Shown: positions 53,555 through 63,222, counted from the first letter of the stretch. The stretch: DNA of 64,000 nucleotides from Treponema sp. (GCA_024402695.1 JAKSTG010000002.1:1-64000); one strand, 5' to 3'. Numbers and translations are program-made. Notes: generated by a model not told the origin, from the sequence alone.

Positions 53555-53719
53555 TTAGTATTTGTTGTGTTCGTCAGCTACAGACAGCTTTTTGCGTCCC
53601 TTAGCGCGGCGACGTGCGAGAATCTTGCGTCCACCTTTTGTAGCCATACGTGCGCGGAAACCAAATTTTCTATTGCGTTTTACTTTACTTGGCTGATATG
53701 TTCTTTTACCTTTTGCCAT
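53555..53719 (-). CDS. rpmH: 50S ribosomal protein L34
   Basis: This gene encodes 54 very basic residues starting [20 protein letters not shown] and including [25 protein letters not shown]. This is the L34 signature, with a slightly extended C-terminus (SVADEHNKY). A good ribosome site (AGGAGC) lies upstream. It starts the leftward rpmH-rnpA-yidD-yidC-jag operon. Confidence 0.96.
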   Translation of the reverse strand: MAKGKRTYQPSKVKRNRKFGFRARMATKGGRKILARRRAKGRKKLSVADEHNKY

Positions 53720-53802
53720 TTTAAGCTCCTTATATATTTATAAAAAAAAGATTTCGGTAGTGTACCCATTATTACCACATTAAAATGGGGTATAAAAGAT
53801 TA

Positions 53803-54381
53803 TCATTTATTTTTTGAGTTGGTCAATACACTTGATTCCAGACTTGCCAGCTTTGCCAAAAAGTCGGCGGGCAGCTCTTTCTTTAAATTTTCCTGTTTTT
53901 TGCCCGTGGTTGAGTCAGAATTGGCGCCGCAGGCGCCCGATTTTGCAGAATAAACATCCATAGCCTTTTCATCAGCTGCGGCCTGCATTTCCATCTTTTC
54001 CTGATACTTTTTCATCTGGGATTCGTAAGTATCAAATAAAGTCGTAGTATTTCCTTTCAGTCTGAAAACCAATCCTTCAACTTTTGGACCGTTTTCACCA
54101 ATACTCATGTTCATTCCGCGAATAATAAATTTTGAATACATCTGCATTGCCTGAATCCAGCCGGAGTGATCTGTTTCAATAAGGAGCTGTCCGTTTTTAA
54201 AATCCACCAGATCCGAATGACTGGCAATCTTTTCGCCATACATTTCGTCCCGATTATTCTTTATTCCACGAACAACCTTTTTCCAAATGGAAGTCAGTTT
54301 ATTTGCATTGTCCATATCAGAGGCTTCGATATTCGAAAAAACTCTGCTTATCATTTCGCTTGCGTCTACAATTCCGTTCAT
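53803..54381 (-). CDS. DciA-like (DUF721) protein
   Basis: This 192-residue protein has an N-terminal DUF721/DciA-like domain (about 1-110): WKKVVRGIKNNRDEMYGEKIASHSDLVDFKNGQLLIETDHSGWIQAMQMYSKFIIRGMN. A charged, less conserved tail follows. DciA is the ancestral loader of the replicative helicase DnaB and is often found near dnaA/recF. This position after recF is the same as in T. pallidum (from memory). Loading function here is inference. Confidence 0.8.
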   Translation of the reverse strand: MNGIVDASEMISRVFSNIEASDMDNANKLTSIWKKVVRGIKNNRDEMYGEKIASHSDLVDFKNGQLLIETDHSGWIQAMQMYSKFIIRGMNMSIGENGPKVEGLVFRLKGNTTTLFDTYESQMKKYQEKMEMQAAADEKAMDVYSAKSGACGANSDSTTGKKQENLKKELPADFLAKLASLESSVLTNSKNK

Positions 54382-54399
54382 AATGAAAACTTCCCTCTG

Positions 54400-55509
54400 T
54401 TAGTTTTTACTTTCAAACCACTCCCCGTTTTCTACGCGGAAAATTTTTGTGGTTTCTCTCATATAGTTCTGATATGGCTCTCCCGGAAGGAATGTACAGA
54501 AAAGCTGGTCGTATTCCGGAAGAAGTGCCGTAATCTTTGTTCTTTTTGCAGGATCCAGTTCCAGAAGAACGTCGTCCATAAGAAGTACCGGTTTTAATCC
54601 TGTTGTCTGGGTAAAAAAGTTTGCCTGGGCAACGCGCAGAATCAAAGAAATCAGACGGCACTGGCCTGTAGAAGCAGACTGAATAAAAAGCTTGTCATCC
54701 TTGATAAAATTGATTTTATCACGGTGAGGTCCCGAAAGCGAAGTTTCCATAGCCTTATCTGCTTCATGGCGACTTTCAATATGGCGCAGAACTTCATCAT
54801 AGCCCGGATTTCTTAAGGCCAGTCCTTCGGGAATTTCTTTCCAGCTTGGTTCATAACTGATTTTCAATCCTGAAATACCTGTTACTTCTTCAAATAATTT
54901 ACCAAAAATCTGGTTAAACTGAAAAATTGCTTTCTTTCTTTTTGCCTGAACAATAAGTCCGTACTGAACCAGCTGCTGGTCATAAACCTGCAAAAGTTCA
55001 TATTTATGCTCTTTCAGGATTGTATTACGGCTTTTCAGGATCTTTTTGTAGTTTCGCAGATCATCAATATAGCATGAATCAAAAAGGGTCAGAGACTGAT
55101 CTATGAAAAATCGGCGGTCTTCCGGTTCTCCGGTGGCAAACCGCATATCATCATGACAGAAAAGAATACATGGAATTGTGTTTATCAGTTCCTTACGGTC
55201 GTTAATTTTCTTTCCGTTTTTTTCAATTCTTTTTTTACCGTTTTCAAAAATAACGCGGACCTGCTGAGTATCGCCGGGGGCTTTATCATATAAAGCTGTC
55301 ACGGAAAAATCTCGCTGGCCGTGGCGGGTAATCTGAGAATCTGTATGTGTACGAAATGATATCCCGTAAGCCGTGTAATATAGCGATTCAAGCAGATTAC
55401 TTTTACCCTGCCCGTTCTCACCAACAAAATAGACCTCGCGGCCGGCGAGGTCTAATCTTGAATTTTTCAGGTTACGGTAATTATAAAATGATACTGTAAG
55501 GTATGGCAT
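54400..55509 (-). CDS. recF: DNA replication and repair protein RecF
   Basis: This 369-residue SMC-like ATPase loads RecA at gaps. Walker A is VGENGQGKSNLLESLYYTAYGISFRTHTD (about 30-58), and the signature region is SASTGQCRLISLILRVAQANFF with PVLLMDDVLLELDPAKRTKI for Walker B. It is encoded downstream of dnaN in the usual order. The 82-bp gap from dnaN contains several palindromes. Confidence 0.94.
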   Translation of the reverse strand: MPYLTVSFYNYRNLKNSRLDLAGREVYFVGENGQGKSNLLESLYYTAYGISFRTHTDSQITRHGQRDFSVTALYDKAPGDTQQVRVIFENGKKRIEKNGKKINDRKELINTIPCILFCHDDMRFATGEPEDRRFFIDQSLTLFDSCYIDDLRNYKKILKSRNTILKEHKYELLQVYDQQLVQYGLIVQAKRKKAIFQFNQIFGKLFEEVTGISGLKISYEPSWKEIPEGLALRNPGYDEVLRHIESRHEADKAMETSLSGPHRDKINFIKDDKLFIQSASTGQCRLISLILRVAQANFFTQTTGLKPVLLMDDVLLELDPAKRTKITALLPEYDQLFCTFLPGEPYQNYMRETTKIFRVENGEWFESKN

Positions 55510-55527
55510 TTACAATCCGTTGTTTTT

Positions 55528-55595
55528 CTTCGCGAAGCGAAGGCGAAAAATTTTTATTAACTAACGTTAGTTAGTCGCTAGGGCTTCTGCCCTAG
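55528..55595. repeat. Three short palindromes between dnaN and recF
   Basis: CTTCGCGAAG (55528-55537), AACTAACGTTAGTT (55559-55572) and CTAGGG-CTTCTG-CCCTAG (55578-55595, which includes the dnaN stop codon) follow each other. They may be mRNA processing or attenuation sites that set the recF/dnaN ratio. Confidence 0.6.
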
Positions 55596-56722
55596 TTATT
55601 CATTGGCATAATGATATGCTGATAATCTTCAGCTGGATCAGAATGCATAATAACAGTCTTTGTAACTTTTCTTTCTGAACTTCCGTCATCATCATCCGGA
55701 GTAAATTCAAAAACAACATATTCTGAATCAATTACTTTAAGAGGATCAACGATGAACTTGTAGTTCATTCCGATTGAAATATCCGGACCATCATAGCGGC
55801 ATGGAATTTCTTCGGAAGCATTACCGTTCAAAGAATCAGGTGTCATTACTTTAAGAACACCAGGAGTTACCTTGAAAAGGATTCTGCTGACTGCTTTATC
55901 AACCATGATTGTTGTTCTTTCAAGAGCTGCTTTCAGATCAGCTTTGTAAACAGCAAAAGAAGAAGTCAGAGTTTCTGGAATTACTTTTTTGTAGTTTGGA
56001 TAAAGACCATCAATCAGATTTGATGAGAATTCATAGTTTCCGAATTTTACAAAAATTGATTTATCAACAACTGCCATCTGAATGTTTCCTTCATCAGAAG
56101 CATGCTTCATAATACAAGCAAGAACTTTTGTTGGAACAATTGCAGGTGGGAAATCAGGAATATTATTTGCGATTGGTTTATCAATGTTTGAAAGTCTGTG
56201 ACCGTCTGTTGAAACCATTGTCAGGTTCTGGTCATTTTTCAGGAAGTAAATACCTGTAAGGAAAATTCTTGTGTGATCTTCAGACACAGAGAAAATTGTC
56301 TGACGAATCATTTCTTTAATTTCTTTTGCAGGAACTTCAAAGAAAGGAAGATTTTCAGAACTACCAAGTTCTGGGAACTTGTCAGAAGCCTGGCTGTTAA
56401 GTGTAGCTGTGAATTTTTTTGTAAGAGATTTGATTGTTACTTTTACATCATCTTTTACAAATTCAACTTCACCGCCTGGAAGTTTTGAAATGATACTCAT
56501 GAAATTGTCACAATAAACTGTTGTGCTTCCTTCTTCCTGAATATCAACTGGAATTACAGAAACATATTTTACAGTGTTATCTGAAGCTTTGATTGTGAGA
56601 GAATTGTTTTCTGCAATCAAAAGAATATTTGAAAGAATTGATCCAGGATTTTTTACTGTAATGATTTCCTGTGCAATTGCAATTTCCTTAATCATTGCAT
56701 CACGATCGAATGTGAATTTCAT
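55592..56722 (-). CDS. dnaN: DNA polymerase III sliding clamp (beta subunit)
   Basis: This 376-residue protein has the normal length for the three-domain beta clamp. It opens MKFTFDRDAMIKEIAIAQEIITVKNPGSILSNILLIAENNSLTIKASD, a standard N-terminal domain. Later landmarks are FLTGIYFLKNDQNLTMVSTDGHRLS and the C-terminal DPAEDYQHIIMPMNN. It forms a ring that tethers the replicase to DNA. It is transcribed leftward after dnaA. Confidence 0.95.
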   Translation of the reverse strand: MKFTFDRDAMIKEIAIAQEIITVKNPGSILSNILLIAENNSLTIKASDNTVKYVSVIPVDIQEEGSTTVYCDNFMSIISKLPGGEVEFVKDDVKVTIKSLTKKFTATLNSQASDKFPELGSSENLPFFEVPAKEIKEMIRQTIFSVSEDHTRIFLTGIYFLKNDQNLTMVSTDGHRLSNIDKPIANNIPDFPPAIVPTKVLACIMKHASDEGNIQMAVVDKSIFVKFGNYEFSSNLIDGLYPNYKKVIPETLTSSFAVYKADLKAALERTTIMVDKAVSRILFKVTPGVLKVMTPDSLNGNASEEIPCRYDGPDISIGMNYKFIVDPLKVIDSEYVVFEFTPDDDDGSSERKVTKTVIMHSDPAEDYQHIIMPMNN

Positions 56723-56965
56723 TTGTATCTCCTATTTTATAAAACGTGGTTGTACACATTTTTAATTATATATTTAAATTTATAAATTTAATAATAATAA
56801 TAATAAGGGCGTTGATACTGTGGATACCCTTTTTATCTTTATGTATTTGTGAATTTTATGATGTTTATAAAAAGTTATTTTCAAGTAACATTTTATGAAC
56901 AAATTCACAAAACCTGGAATAATCAACATTTTATCCACAGGTTTTCAATTTATTATGCACAAATT
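56723..56965. other. dnaA-dnaN gap with DnaA boxes and an AAT-repeat tract: candidate oriC
   Basis: A perfect DnaA box TTATCCACA lies at 56931-56939. Variants are TTATGCACA (56953-56961), TGTGGATAC (56819-56827, reverse) and TTGTACACA (56750-56758). A run of AAT trinucleotides (56790-56806) next to GGGCG and the reverse box, followed by a very AT-rich stretch, resembles a DnaA-trio/unwinding element. The region is 243 bp and contains no gene. Confidence 0.6.
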
Positions 56966-58393
56966 TCAGGACTTTTTATAGTCTTTAATTTCTCTCTTAA
57001 GAGTTTCGATCTTTGAATTCATTGTCGGATCGAATTTAACCTGGTCACCAATTTTGTCATGAGCATGCATGATTGTTGAGTGATCACGTCCTCCAAATTC
57101 GTTTCCAATTTCAGAATATGTAAACTCAGTCATTTCTTTTGCAAGGTAAACTGCAATCATTCTTGGATTAGCAAATTTCTTTCCTTTGTTTTTACCCTTA
57201 ATGTCTGAAAGTGAAATTCCATAATTTTCACAGATTACTTTCTGGATTGTTTCGATTGAGATTCTGTCGTTTCCACTTGTTGAAAGGAAATCTTTAAGAA
57301 CGTCTTTTGCGATTTTGACTGTAATTTCTTCGTCCATTAAATCAGCATATTCAACGATTCTGTTTAAAGCTCCTTCAAGTTCACGAACGTTGGATTCAAT
57401 TGATTTTGCAATGAATTCAATTACATCGCTGCTGATTTCTTTTTCCATGAGTTCCATTTTCTTTTTAAGAATTGCAACTCGTGTTTCGTAATCAGGAGGA
57501 TTAAGATCAACTGAAAGTCCGCTTTTAAGACGGCTTACAAGACGTTCATTCATCTGTGTCCATTCATTAATTGGACGGTCGATTGTGAAAACCATCTGAG
57601 CATTTTTCTGATTCAAAGCTTCGAATACGCAGAAAAGCTGTTCCTGAAGTCCGTTCTTTCCATTGAGCCAGTGGATATCATCCAGAAGGAAAACATCAAC
57701 ATTGCGGAATTTTTTATGGAACTCTACTTCCTTTTTTCCCTGCAAAGAAGAGGTATATTCGTTTGCAAAGTTTTCAGCAGTCATGTAACAGATTTTTTTA
57801 TTGTCTTCTGCATTTTCGTAGATGTAATTTCCAATTGCCTGCATAAGGTGAGTTTTACCAAGGCCTGAGCCGCCGTAAAGGAGGAACGGATTTTTATAAT
57901 GTCCCGGATCTTTGGCAACTGCAATTGAAGCTTTATAAGCAAATTTACAATCTTCACCTGCAACGAAATTATCAAAAGTATATTTTTCAGAAAGCATTGG
58001 GTGCTTTTCTTTATTAACAAGGATTTTATCAGCTGTTTCTTTTACAGGTGTATTTTTTTTCTGATTTTTTGGTTTTTCTTCAGTTTCTGAGACTAACGGT
58101 TGTTCGTTTTCACGTGAAACTTTTGCATTTTCAATCTCAATTTTGAGAGTAATCTGGCTCTGCCCTGTTACTTCTCTGATCTTGTTCTGAACAATATCGA
58201 AGTTACCTTTTGACTGCATCTGCTGTTTAAGGAATGCCGAAGAAACTGAGATTGTGATTGTATCTATAGTGTCAGAAATATATTTCATGTTGAACCAGAG
58301 AAGAAAATCATTTTCTTTTCCGGAGTTTATATATTCAGTGTGAAGTTCGTTGAGAGTGTATTCCCAGGCTTCTTTATATATATTTTCACTCAT
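56966..58393 (-). CDS. dnaA: Chromosomal replication initiator DnaA
   Basis: From ATG 58393 (MSENIYKEAW) this gives 475 residues. Domain I is about 1-90, followed by a charged domain II. The AAA+ domain III begins with FVAGEDCKFAYKAS and has Walker A LLYGGSGLGKTHLMQAIGNYI and Walker B VFLLDDIHWL. The C-terminal domain IV has the DnaA signature NPRMIAVYLAKEMTEFTYSEIGNEFGGRDHSTIMHAHDKI, which binds DnaA boxes. A parS-like palindrome (58107-58120) lies in the domain II codons. The gene is divergent from gyrB. Confidence 0.96.
   Translation of the reverse strand: MSENIYKEAWEYTLNELHTEYINSGKENDFLLWFNMKYISDTIDTITISVSSAFLKQQMQSKGNFDIVQNKIREVTGQSQITLKIEIENAKVSRENEQPLVSETEEKPKNQKKNTPVKETADKILVNKEKHPMLSEKYTFDNFVAGEDCKFAYKASIAVAKDPGHYKNPFLLYGGSGLGKTHLMQAIGNYIYENAEDNKKICYMTAENFANEYTSSLQGKKEVEFHKKFRNVDVFLLDDIHWLNGKNGLQEQLFCVFEALNQKNAQMVFTIDRPINEWTQMNERLVSRLKSGLSVDLNPPDYETRVAILKKKMELMEKEISSDVIEFIAKSIESNVRELEGALNRIVEYADLMDEEITVKIAKDVLKDFLSTSGNDRISIETIQKVICENYGISLSDIKGKNKGKKFANPRMIAVYLAKEMTEFTYSEIGNEFGGRDHSTIMHAHDKIGDQVKFDPTMNSKIETLKREIKDYKKS
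58107..58120. promoter_or_regulatory. parS-like palindrome inside dnaA
   Basis: TTTTCACGTGAAAC matches the parS consensus GTTTCACGTGAAAC at 13 of 14 positions. It encodes SRENE-type residues of dnaA domain II. It could be a ParB-binding site linking segregation to dnaA, or chance. Confidence 0.55.
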
Positions 58394-58489
58394 AGCTTTT
58401 ATTATACTAAATGAATTGATTTTTTTATACTTCAAATCAATTCGGGTAAATTTTGTTTATTTTTTTCTTATTAATAACCGTTCGTTAGT

Positions 58490-58518
58490 TTGTAAATTCG
58501 ACAAAAAAATGTTATAAT
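58490..58518 (+). promoter_or_regulatory. Probable gyrB promoter
   Basis: TTGTAA and TATAAT are separated by 17 bases. They lie 61 bp upstream of the gyrB start, in the dnaA-gyrB gap. Confidence 0.6.
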
Positions 58519-58578
58519 TATCTACTTATTATTGAAAATATTTATTACAAATTTTTGTGCAAATGAGGTGGGGAAATC

Positions 58579-60549
58579 ATGGCAGAAAATTACTCAGCGG
58601 ACAATATTCAGGTCCTGGAAGGACTTGAACCTGTTCGAAAACGACCTGGTATGTATATTGGATCTACTGGTCCAAACGGGTTACATCATCTTGTTTATGA
58701 AGTAGTCGATAACTGTATCGACGAAGCTATGGCAGGTTACTGTCACAATATTACAGTTGCTCTTGAAAAAGATGACATCTGTCGTGTTGAAGACGATGGT
58801 CGTGGTATTCCTTGTGATATCAATAAAAAAACCGGTATTTCTGCTCTTGAGCTGGTTTTAACAAAACTTCACGCCGGTGGTAAATTCGACAAATCAACTT
58901 ATAAAGTTTCCGGTGGTCTTCATGGTGTAGGTGTTTCCTGTGTAAACGCTCTCTCCGACTGGCTTGAAGCTACAGTTTGCCGTGACGGTAAAATTTTCAT
59001 GGAAAAATTTGCCAGAGGTATTCCTAGCAAAGAAGGCGTAAAGGAAATCGGAAAATCAGATAAAACTGGTACAACTATCCGCTGGAAGTCTGACGCTACA
59101 ATCTTTACAGAAACTATTGTTTACGACTTTGACGTTCTTCTTGATCGTCTTCGTGAGCTTGCCTTCCTTAACCCTGGAATCCAAATTACTTTCCGTGATG
59201 AACGTCTTGAAACTCCAAAAGAACTTGTTCTTAAGTTTGATGGTGGTATCAACGAATATACTAAATTCCTTAATGAAGGAAAAAAAGTAATTCCTGAAGA
59301 ACCAATCTTTGTTACTGGTGAACAGGATGACATCATTGCTGATGTTTCAATGCAGTTCAATGATGGTTATGAAGAAAAACTTTTCTCATACGTAAACGAC
59401 ATCAATACTCGTGAAGGTGGTACTCACCTTGACGGTTTCAAATCTGCTATCACTTTTGTTCTTAATAAAGCTCTTGAGAAGAATGAAAAGATCAACAAGA
59501 AGCTTAATGGTAACAAAGTTGAAAAAGCAAAAACTGCTGCCAAAGGAAAAGAAGTTAAACTTGAAAAACTTAAGAGTGAAGACATTCTTTCCGGACTTAC
59601 AGCTGTTGTTTCTGTAAAAGTTCCTGAACCACAGTTCGAAGGTCAGACAAAACAGAAACTTGGTAATACAGAAGTTCGCACAGTAGTTGATTCTCTTGTT
59701 AAAGATAAACTGACACTCTGGTTCGAACAGAACCCACAGGTTTGTAACCAGGTACTTGAAAAAGCAGTTAATGAAGCTTTGCTTCGTTTGAAGAAAAAGA
59801 AGATGGAAGAAACTTCCCGCAAAGACGGAATGGATTCTTTTGGTCTTCCTGGAAAACTTGCAGACTGTTCATCTAAACATCCTGAAGAATGTGAAGTATA
59901 CATAGTCGAAGGAGACTCGGCCGGTGGTTCGGCCAAACAGGGTCGTAATCCAAAGACACAGGCTATTCTTCCTCTTTGGGGTAAAATGCTCAACGTTGAA
60001 AAAGTTGAAGCTCACAAAGTAATCAACAATGAAAAACTTCAGCCGGTTATTGCTTCCCTTGGAACTGGAATCGGTAAAACATTTAATATTGAAAAATTGC
60101 GCTATCACAAAATCATTATTATGGCCGATGCCGATGTCGATGGTGCTCATATTTCTACACTTCTTATGACTTTCTTCTTCCGCTATATGCCACAGCTGAT
60201 TGAGAACGGTCATGTATACATTGCTATGCCTCCGCTTTATCGCGTTGAATACAAAAAAGCAAAATACCGCAAGTTTGTTTTCAGTGATGAAGAACGCGAC
60301 CGTGCTCTTGAAGAGCTTGGCGAAAACCGCGACAAGGCAGAAGTTCAGCGTTACAAAGGTCTTGGTGAAATGGAGTGGGAAGAACTCCGTGATACAACCA
60401 TGGCACCTGAAAACAGAAAAATGAAACAGGTAAAAATTACAGACGCTGAAGAAGCAGACAGAATTTTCTCAATCCTCATGGGTGACGATGTTGATCCTCG
60501 CCGCAAGTTCATTGAAGAAAACGCAGTATACGCTACACTCGACGTTTAA
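58579..60549 (+). CDS. gyrB: DNA gyrase subunit B
   Basis: This 656-residue protein has the GHKL ATPase domain (VLEGLEPVRKRPGMYIGSTGPNGLHHLVYEVVDNCIDEAMAG, RVEDDGRGIP, GKFDKSTYKVSGGLHGVGVSCVNALS), a transducer domain and the TOPRIM part (YIVEGDSAGGSAKQGRNPKTQAILPLWGKMLNVEK, MADADVDGAHI, RYKGLGEMEWEELRDTTM). It pairs with GyrA to supercoil DNA. A ribosome site (GAGGTGGGG) precedes the ATG. Confidence 0.96.
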   Translation: MAENYSADNIQVLEGLEPVRKRPGMYIGSTGPNGLHHLVYEVVDNCIDEAMAGYCHNITVALEKDDICRVEDDGRGIPCDINKKTGISALELVLTKLHAGGKFDKSTYKVSGGLHGVGVSCVNALSDWLEATVCRDGKIFMEKFARGIPSKEGVKEIGKSDKTGTTIRWKSDATIFTETIVYDFDVLLDRLRELAFLNPGIQITFRDERLETPKELVLKFDGGINEYTKFLNEGKKVIPEEPIFVTGEQDDIIADVSMQFNDGYEEKLFSYVNDINTREGGTHLDGFKSAITFVLNKALEKNEKINKKLNGNKVEKAKTAAKGKEVKLEKLKSEDILSGLTAVVSVKVPEPQFEGQTKQKLGNTEVRTVVDSLVKDKLTLWFEQNPQVCNQVLEKAVNEALLRLKKKKMEETSRKDGMDSFGLPGKLADCSSKHPEECEVYIVEGDSAGGSAKQGRNPKTQAILPLWGKMLNVEKVEAHKVINNEKLQPVIASLGTGIGKTFNIEKLRYHKIIIMADADVDGAHISTLLMTFFFRYMPQLIENGHVYIAMPPLYRVEYKKAKYRKFVFSDEERDRALEELGENRDKAEVQRYKGLGEMEWEELRDTTMAPENRKMKQVKITDAEEADRIFSILMGDDVDPRRKFIEENAVYATLDV

Positions 60550-60595
60550 TATATATATATCCCAATTAGTAACTACCAATCGTTAGGAAACCATT

Positions 60596-63109
60596 ATGAT
60601 TGAAAATATTAAATACGAAGAAAAACAGACTCCTGAAGGGGGATATGTTCTTACTGCTCCTATTGAGCATGAAATGCAGCGTTCATTCATTGACTACTCA
60701 ATGTCGGTTATTGTTGAACGTGCTCTTCCAGATGTTCGTGACGGTCTTAAACCTGTTCACCGTCGTATTCTTTATGCTATGGCAGAAGAAAATCTTACTG
60801 CCGGTGGAAAAACAAAAAAGTGTGCTACTGTAGTCGGTGACGTACTTGGTCGTTACCATCCACATGGAGACGCTTCTGTTTACGACGCTATGGTTCGTCT
60901 TGGACAGGCTTTCTCACTTCGTTACATGCCTGTTACAAAACAGGGTAACTTCGGAGGTATCGACGGTTCACCTGCAGCCGCTTACCGTTACACCGAAGCC
61001 AAGATGTCTAAGATTGCCGAAGAAATGGTTGAGGACATCAAGAAAGACACAGTAGATTTTATTCCGAACTTTGATGATACACGCAAAGAACCAACAGTTC
61101 TTCCTGGTGCTTTCCCGTTCCTTCTTTGTAACGGTTCAACAGGTATCGCCGTTGGTATGGCAACAAATATGCCTCCTCACAACCTTCGTGAAATCGGAGC
61201 TGCAATTGGAGCCTTCATTGATAATCCTGAAATCTCAGTTGATGATCTTATGAAAAATGTTAAGGGTCCTGACTTCCCAACAGGCGGTACAATTTTTGGA
61301 CGCAAGGGAATTAAGGACGCTTACAGAACTGGACGCGGTAAACTTATGCTTCGCGCTAAGTTCAATATTGAAGTTGATACAAAGGGAAAAGAATCAATCA
61401 TCTTCACAGAGATTCCTTACCAGACACGTACAACAGACCTGGTTACAAAAATCGGTGAACTTGCCCGTGATAAAGTTATTGAAGGAATTGAACGTGTAAA
61501 CGATGGTTCACACGGAGACGAAGTTCGTATTGAAGTTGATCTTAAACGCGGCGTTGTTGCCAAGATTGTTCTTAATCAGCTTTTTGCAAAAACCGCTCTT
61601 CAGTCTTCATACGGTATTATCAACTTGGCACTTGTTAAAGGTCGTCCACAGATTCTTAATCTTAAACAGCTGATCCAGTGTTTCGTTGATCACCGCGATG
61701 AAGTTATTACTCGTCGTACTCAGTTTGAACTTAAAAATGAAAAACACAAGGAACACATCCTTGAAGCAAAAATCAAAGCCGTTGATGTTGTTGATGAAGT
61801 AATCAAGATTATCCGCGGAAGTAAAGATGAACCTGAAGCAAAACTCAAATTGATGGAACGCTTCGGATTTGATGATGAACAGGCTCAGGCAATCGTAGAT
61901 CTCCGCCTTGGTGTTCTGACAAACCTTCGCATTGATGAACTTCGTAAGGACATGGAAAACTGTCGTGCACTCATTGCTTACTACGAAGATCTTCTTGCAC
62001 ATCATGAAAAGATTCTTGCTCTTGTAAAAGAAGAAACAAACAAGCTTGTTGAAAAATACGGCGATGACAGAAAAACAGAAATTGTTTCTGGTGAAGTTGA
62101 AACAGTAAACGTTGAAGACATGATCAAGGAAGAAGACATGGTTGTCATGATTTCTAAACTTGGTTACCTGAAACGTGTTTCAGTTACTCAGTACAAGAAA
62201 CAGGGTAGGGGAGGAACAGGAAGTAACGGTACTGCTCTTGTTGAAGACGACTACATCAGTCAGCTGTTCATCGGTTCAACTCACGACCATATCCTGTTTA
62301 TTACAAATGCCGGAAAGGCTTACTGGGTTAAAGTTCATGAAATTCCAGAAGCAACTAAAGGCAGCCGCGGTACACATATCAAGTCTATGATTCAGATTGG
62401 AGCTGATGAAGAAATTACAACAGTAGTTGCTCTCAGAGAATTCAGTGAAGACCAGTACCTGTTCATGACAACAGCTGGCGGTGTTGTTAAGAAAGTTCAG
62501 ACAAGCGAATTCAGCAATGCAAAAACTCGCGGTATCATTGGACTTAAACTTAAGGATGGAGATAAACTTATCAGTGCTATTCCTACCGATGGTAAGTCTG
62601 AAGTTCTTCTGGTTACTCGTCGTGGTAAGGCTCTCCGCTTTAGCGAAGACGGTGTTCGTGAAATGGGTCGTGCTTCAACTGGTATTAAAGGAATGAAACT
62701 TTCTGAAGGTGATGAAATTGCCGGTGCAATCAAAGTTACTGAAGGCGAAGCAATTCTTCTTCTTACAGAAAAGGGTTACGGAAAACGTGTTAGCTTTGAA
62801 GACTTCAATCCACACGGCCGCGGAACTGGTGGACAGAAAATCTTTGGTGGAACAGATGACCGTGGAGAAATCATCGGACTTCTTACCTGTAAAGATAAAG
62901 ATGAAATTGTCTGCATGACAAGTCAGGGTAAAACTCTTCGTGTAAGAGCTGATACTATCAACCAGCAGGGAACAGGATCTAAGGGAATCAAGGTTGTTAA
63001 GATTTCTGAACCTGACTTCCTGGTAGGTGTTGATAAAGTTTCTGCAGAAGAAAAAAAGACAGAAAAGGGTGGAAAATCTGAAGAAGGCGCCGGGGAAAGC
63101 GCTGAATAA
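60596..63109 (+). CDS. gyrA: DNA gyrase subunit A
   Basis: This 837-residue protein has the cleavage domain with active tyrosine in PAAAYRYTEAKMSKIAEEM. The quinolone-determining region around GDVLGRYHPHGDASVYDAMVRLGQAF has Ala-Ser at the usual Ser/Ala positions. The coiled-coil arm and a C-terminal beta-pinwheel follow, with a GyrA-box-like motif QGRGGTG (here KKQGRGGTGSNG). The last about 25 residues are Lys/Glu-rich. It follows gyrB after 46 bp and is probably co-transcribed with it. Confidence 0.96.
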   Translation: MIENIKYEEKQTPEGGYVLTAPIEHEMQRSFIDYSMSVIVERALPDVRDGLKPVHRRILYAMAEENLTAGGKTKKCATVVGDVLGRYHPHGDASVYDAMVRLGQAFSLRYMPVTKQGNFGGIDGSPAAAYRYTEAKMSKIAEEMVEDIKKDTVDFIPNFDDTRKEPTVLPGAFPFLLCNGSTGIAVGMATNMPPHNLREIGAAIGAFIDNPEISVDDLMKNVKGPDFPTGGTIFGRKGIKDAYRTGRGKLMLRAKFNIEVDTKGKESIIFTEIPYQTRTTDLVTKIGELARDKVIEGIERVNDGSHGDEVRIEVDLKRGVVAKIVLNQLFAKTALQSSYGIINLALVKGRPQILNLKQLIQCFVDHRDEVITRRTQFELKNEKHKEHILEAKIKAVDVVDEVIKIIRGSKDEPEAKLKLMERFGFDDEQAQAIVDLRLGVLTNLRIDELRKDMENCRALIAYYEDLLAHHEKILALVKEETNKLVEKYGDDRKTEIVSGEVETVNVEDMIKEEDMVVMISKLGYLKRVSVTQYKKQGRGGTGSNGTALVEDDYISQLFIGSTHDHILFITNAGKAYWVKVHEIPEATKGSRGTHIKSMIQIGADEEITTVVALREFSEDQYLFMTTAGGVVKKVQTSEFSNAKTRGIIGLKLKDGDKLISAIPTDGKSEVLLVTRRGKALRFSEDGVREMGRASTGIKGMKLSEGDEIAGAIKVTEGEAILLLTEKGYGKRVSFEDFNPHGRGTGGQKIFGGTDDRGEIIGLLTCKDKDEIVCMTSQGKTLRVRADTINQQGTGSKGIKVVKISEPDFLVGVDKVSAEEKKTEKGGKSEEGAGESAE

Positions 63110-63111
63110 GA

Positions 63112-63158
63112 TAAAAATCGGTCGTAATTTCTTATAATATAAAGAGTTACGACCGATT
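63112..63158 (-). terminator. Hairpin after gyrA with T-run on the minus strand
   Basis: AATCGGTCGTAA and TTACGACCGATT form a 12-bp stem. The T-run is on the left, that is on the minus strand, so it would best stop transcription coming from the parS side. It may also protect the gyrA mRNA end. Confidence 0.65.
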
Positions 63159-63193
63159 GAACACTAAAATTTTGATTTTTTTACGTAAAAAAG

Positions 63194-63222
63194 TTGACAA
63201 ATCCAGTCAAATCGTAAATAAT
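63194..63222 (+). promoter_or_regulatory. Strong sigma-70-like promoter after gyrA
   Basis: TTGACA (63194-63199) and AATAAT (63217-63222) are separated by exactly 17 bases. No ORF with a ribosome site follows. Confidence 0.6.
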
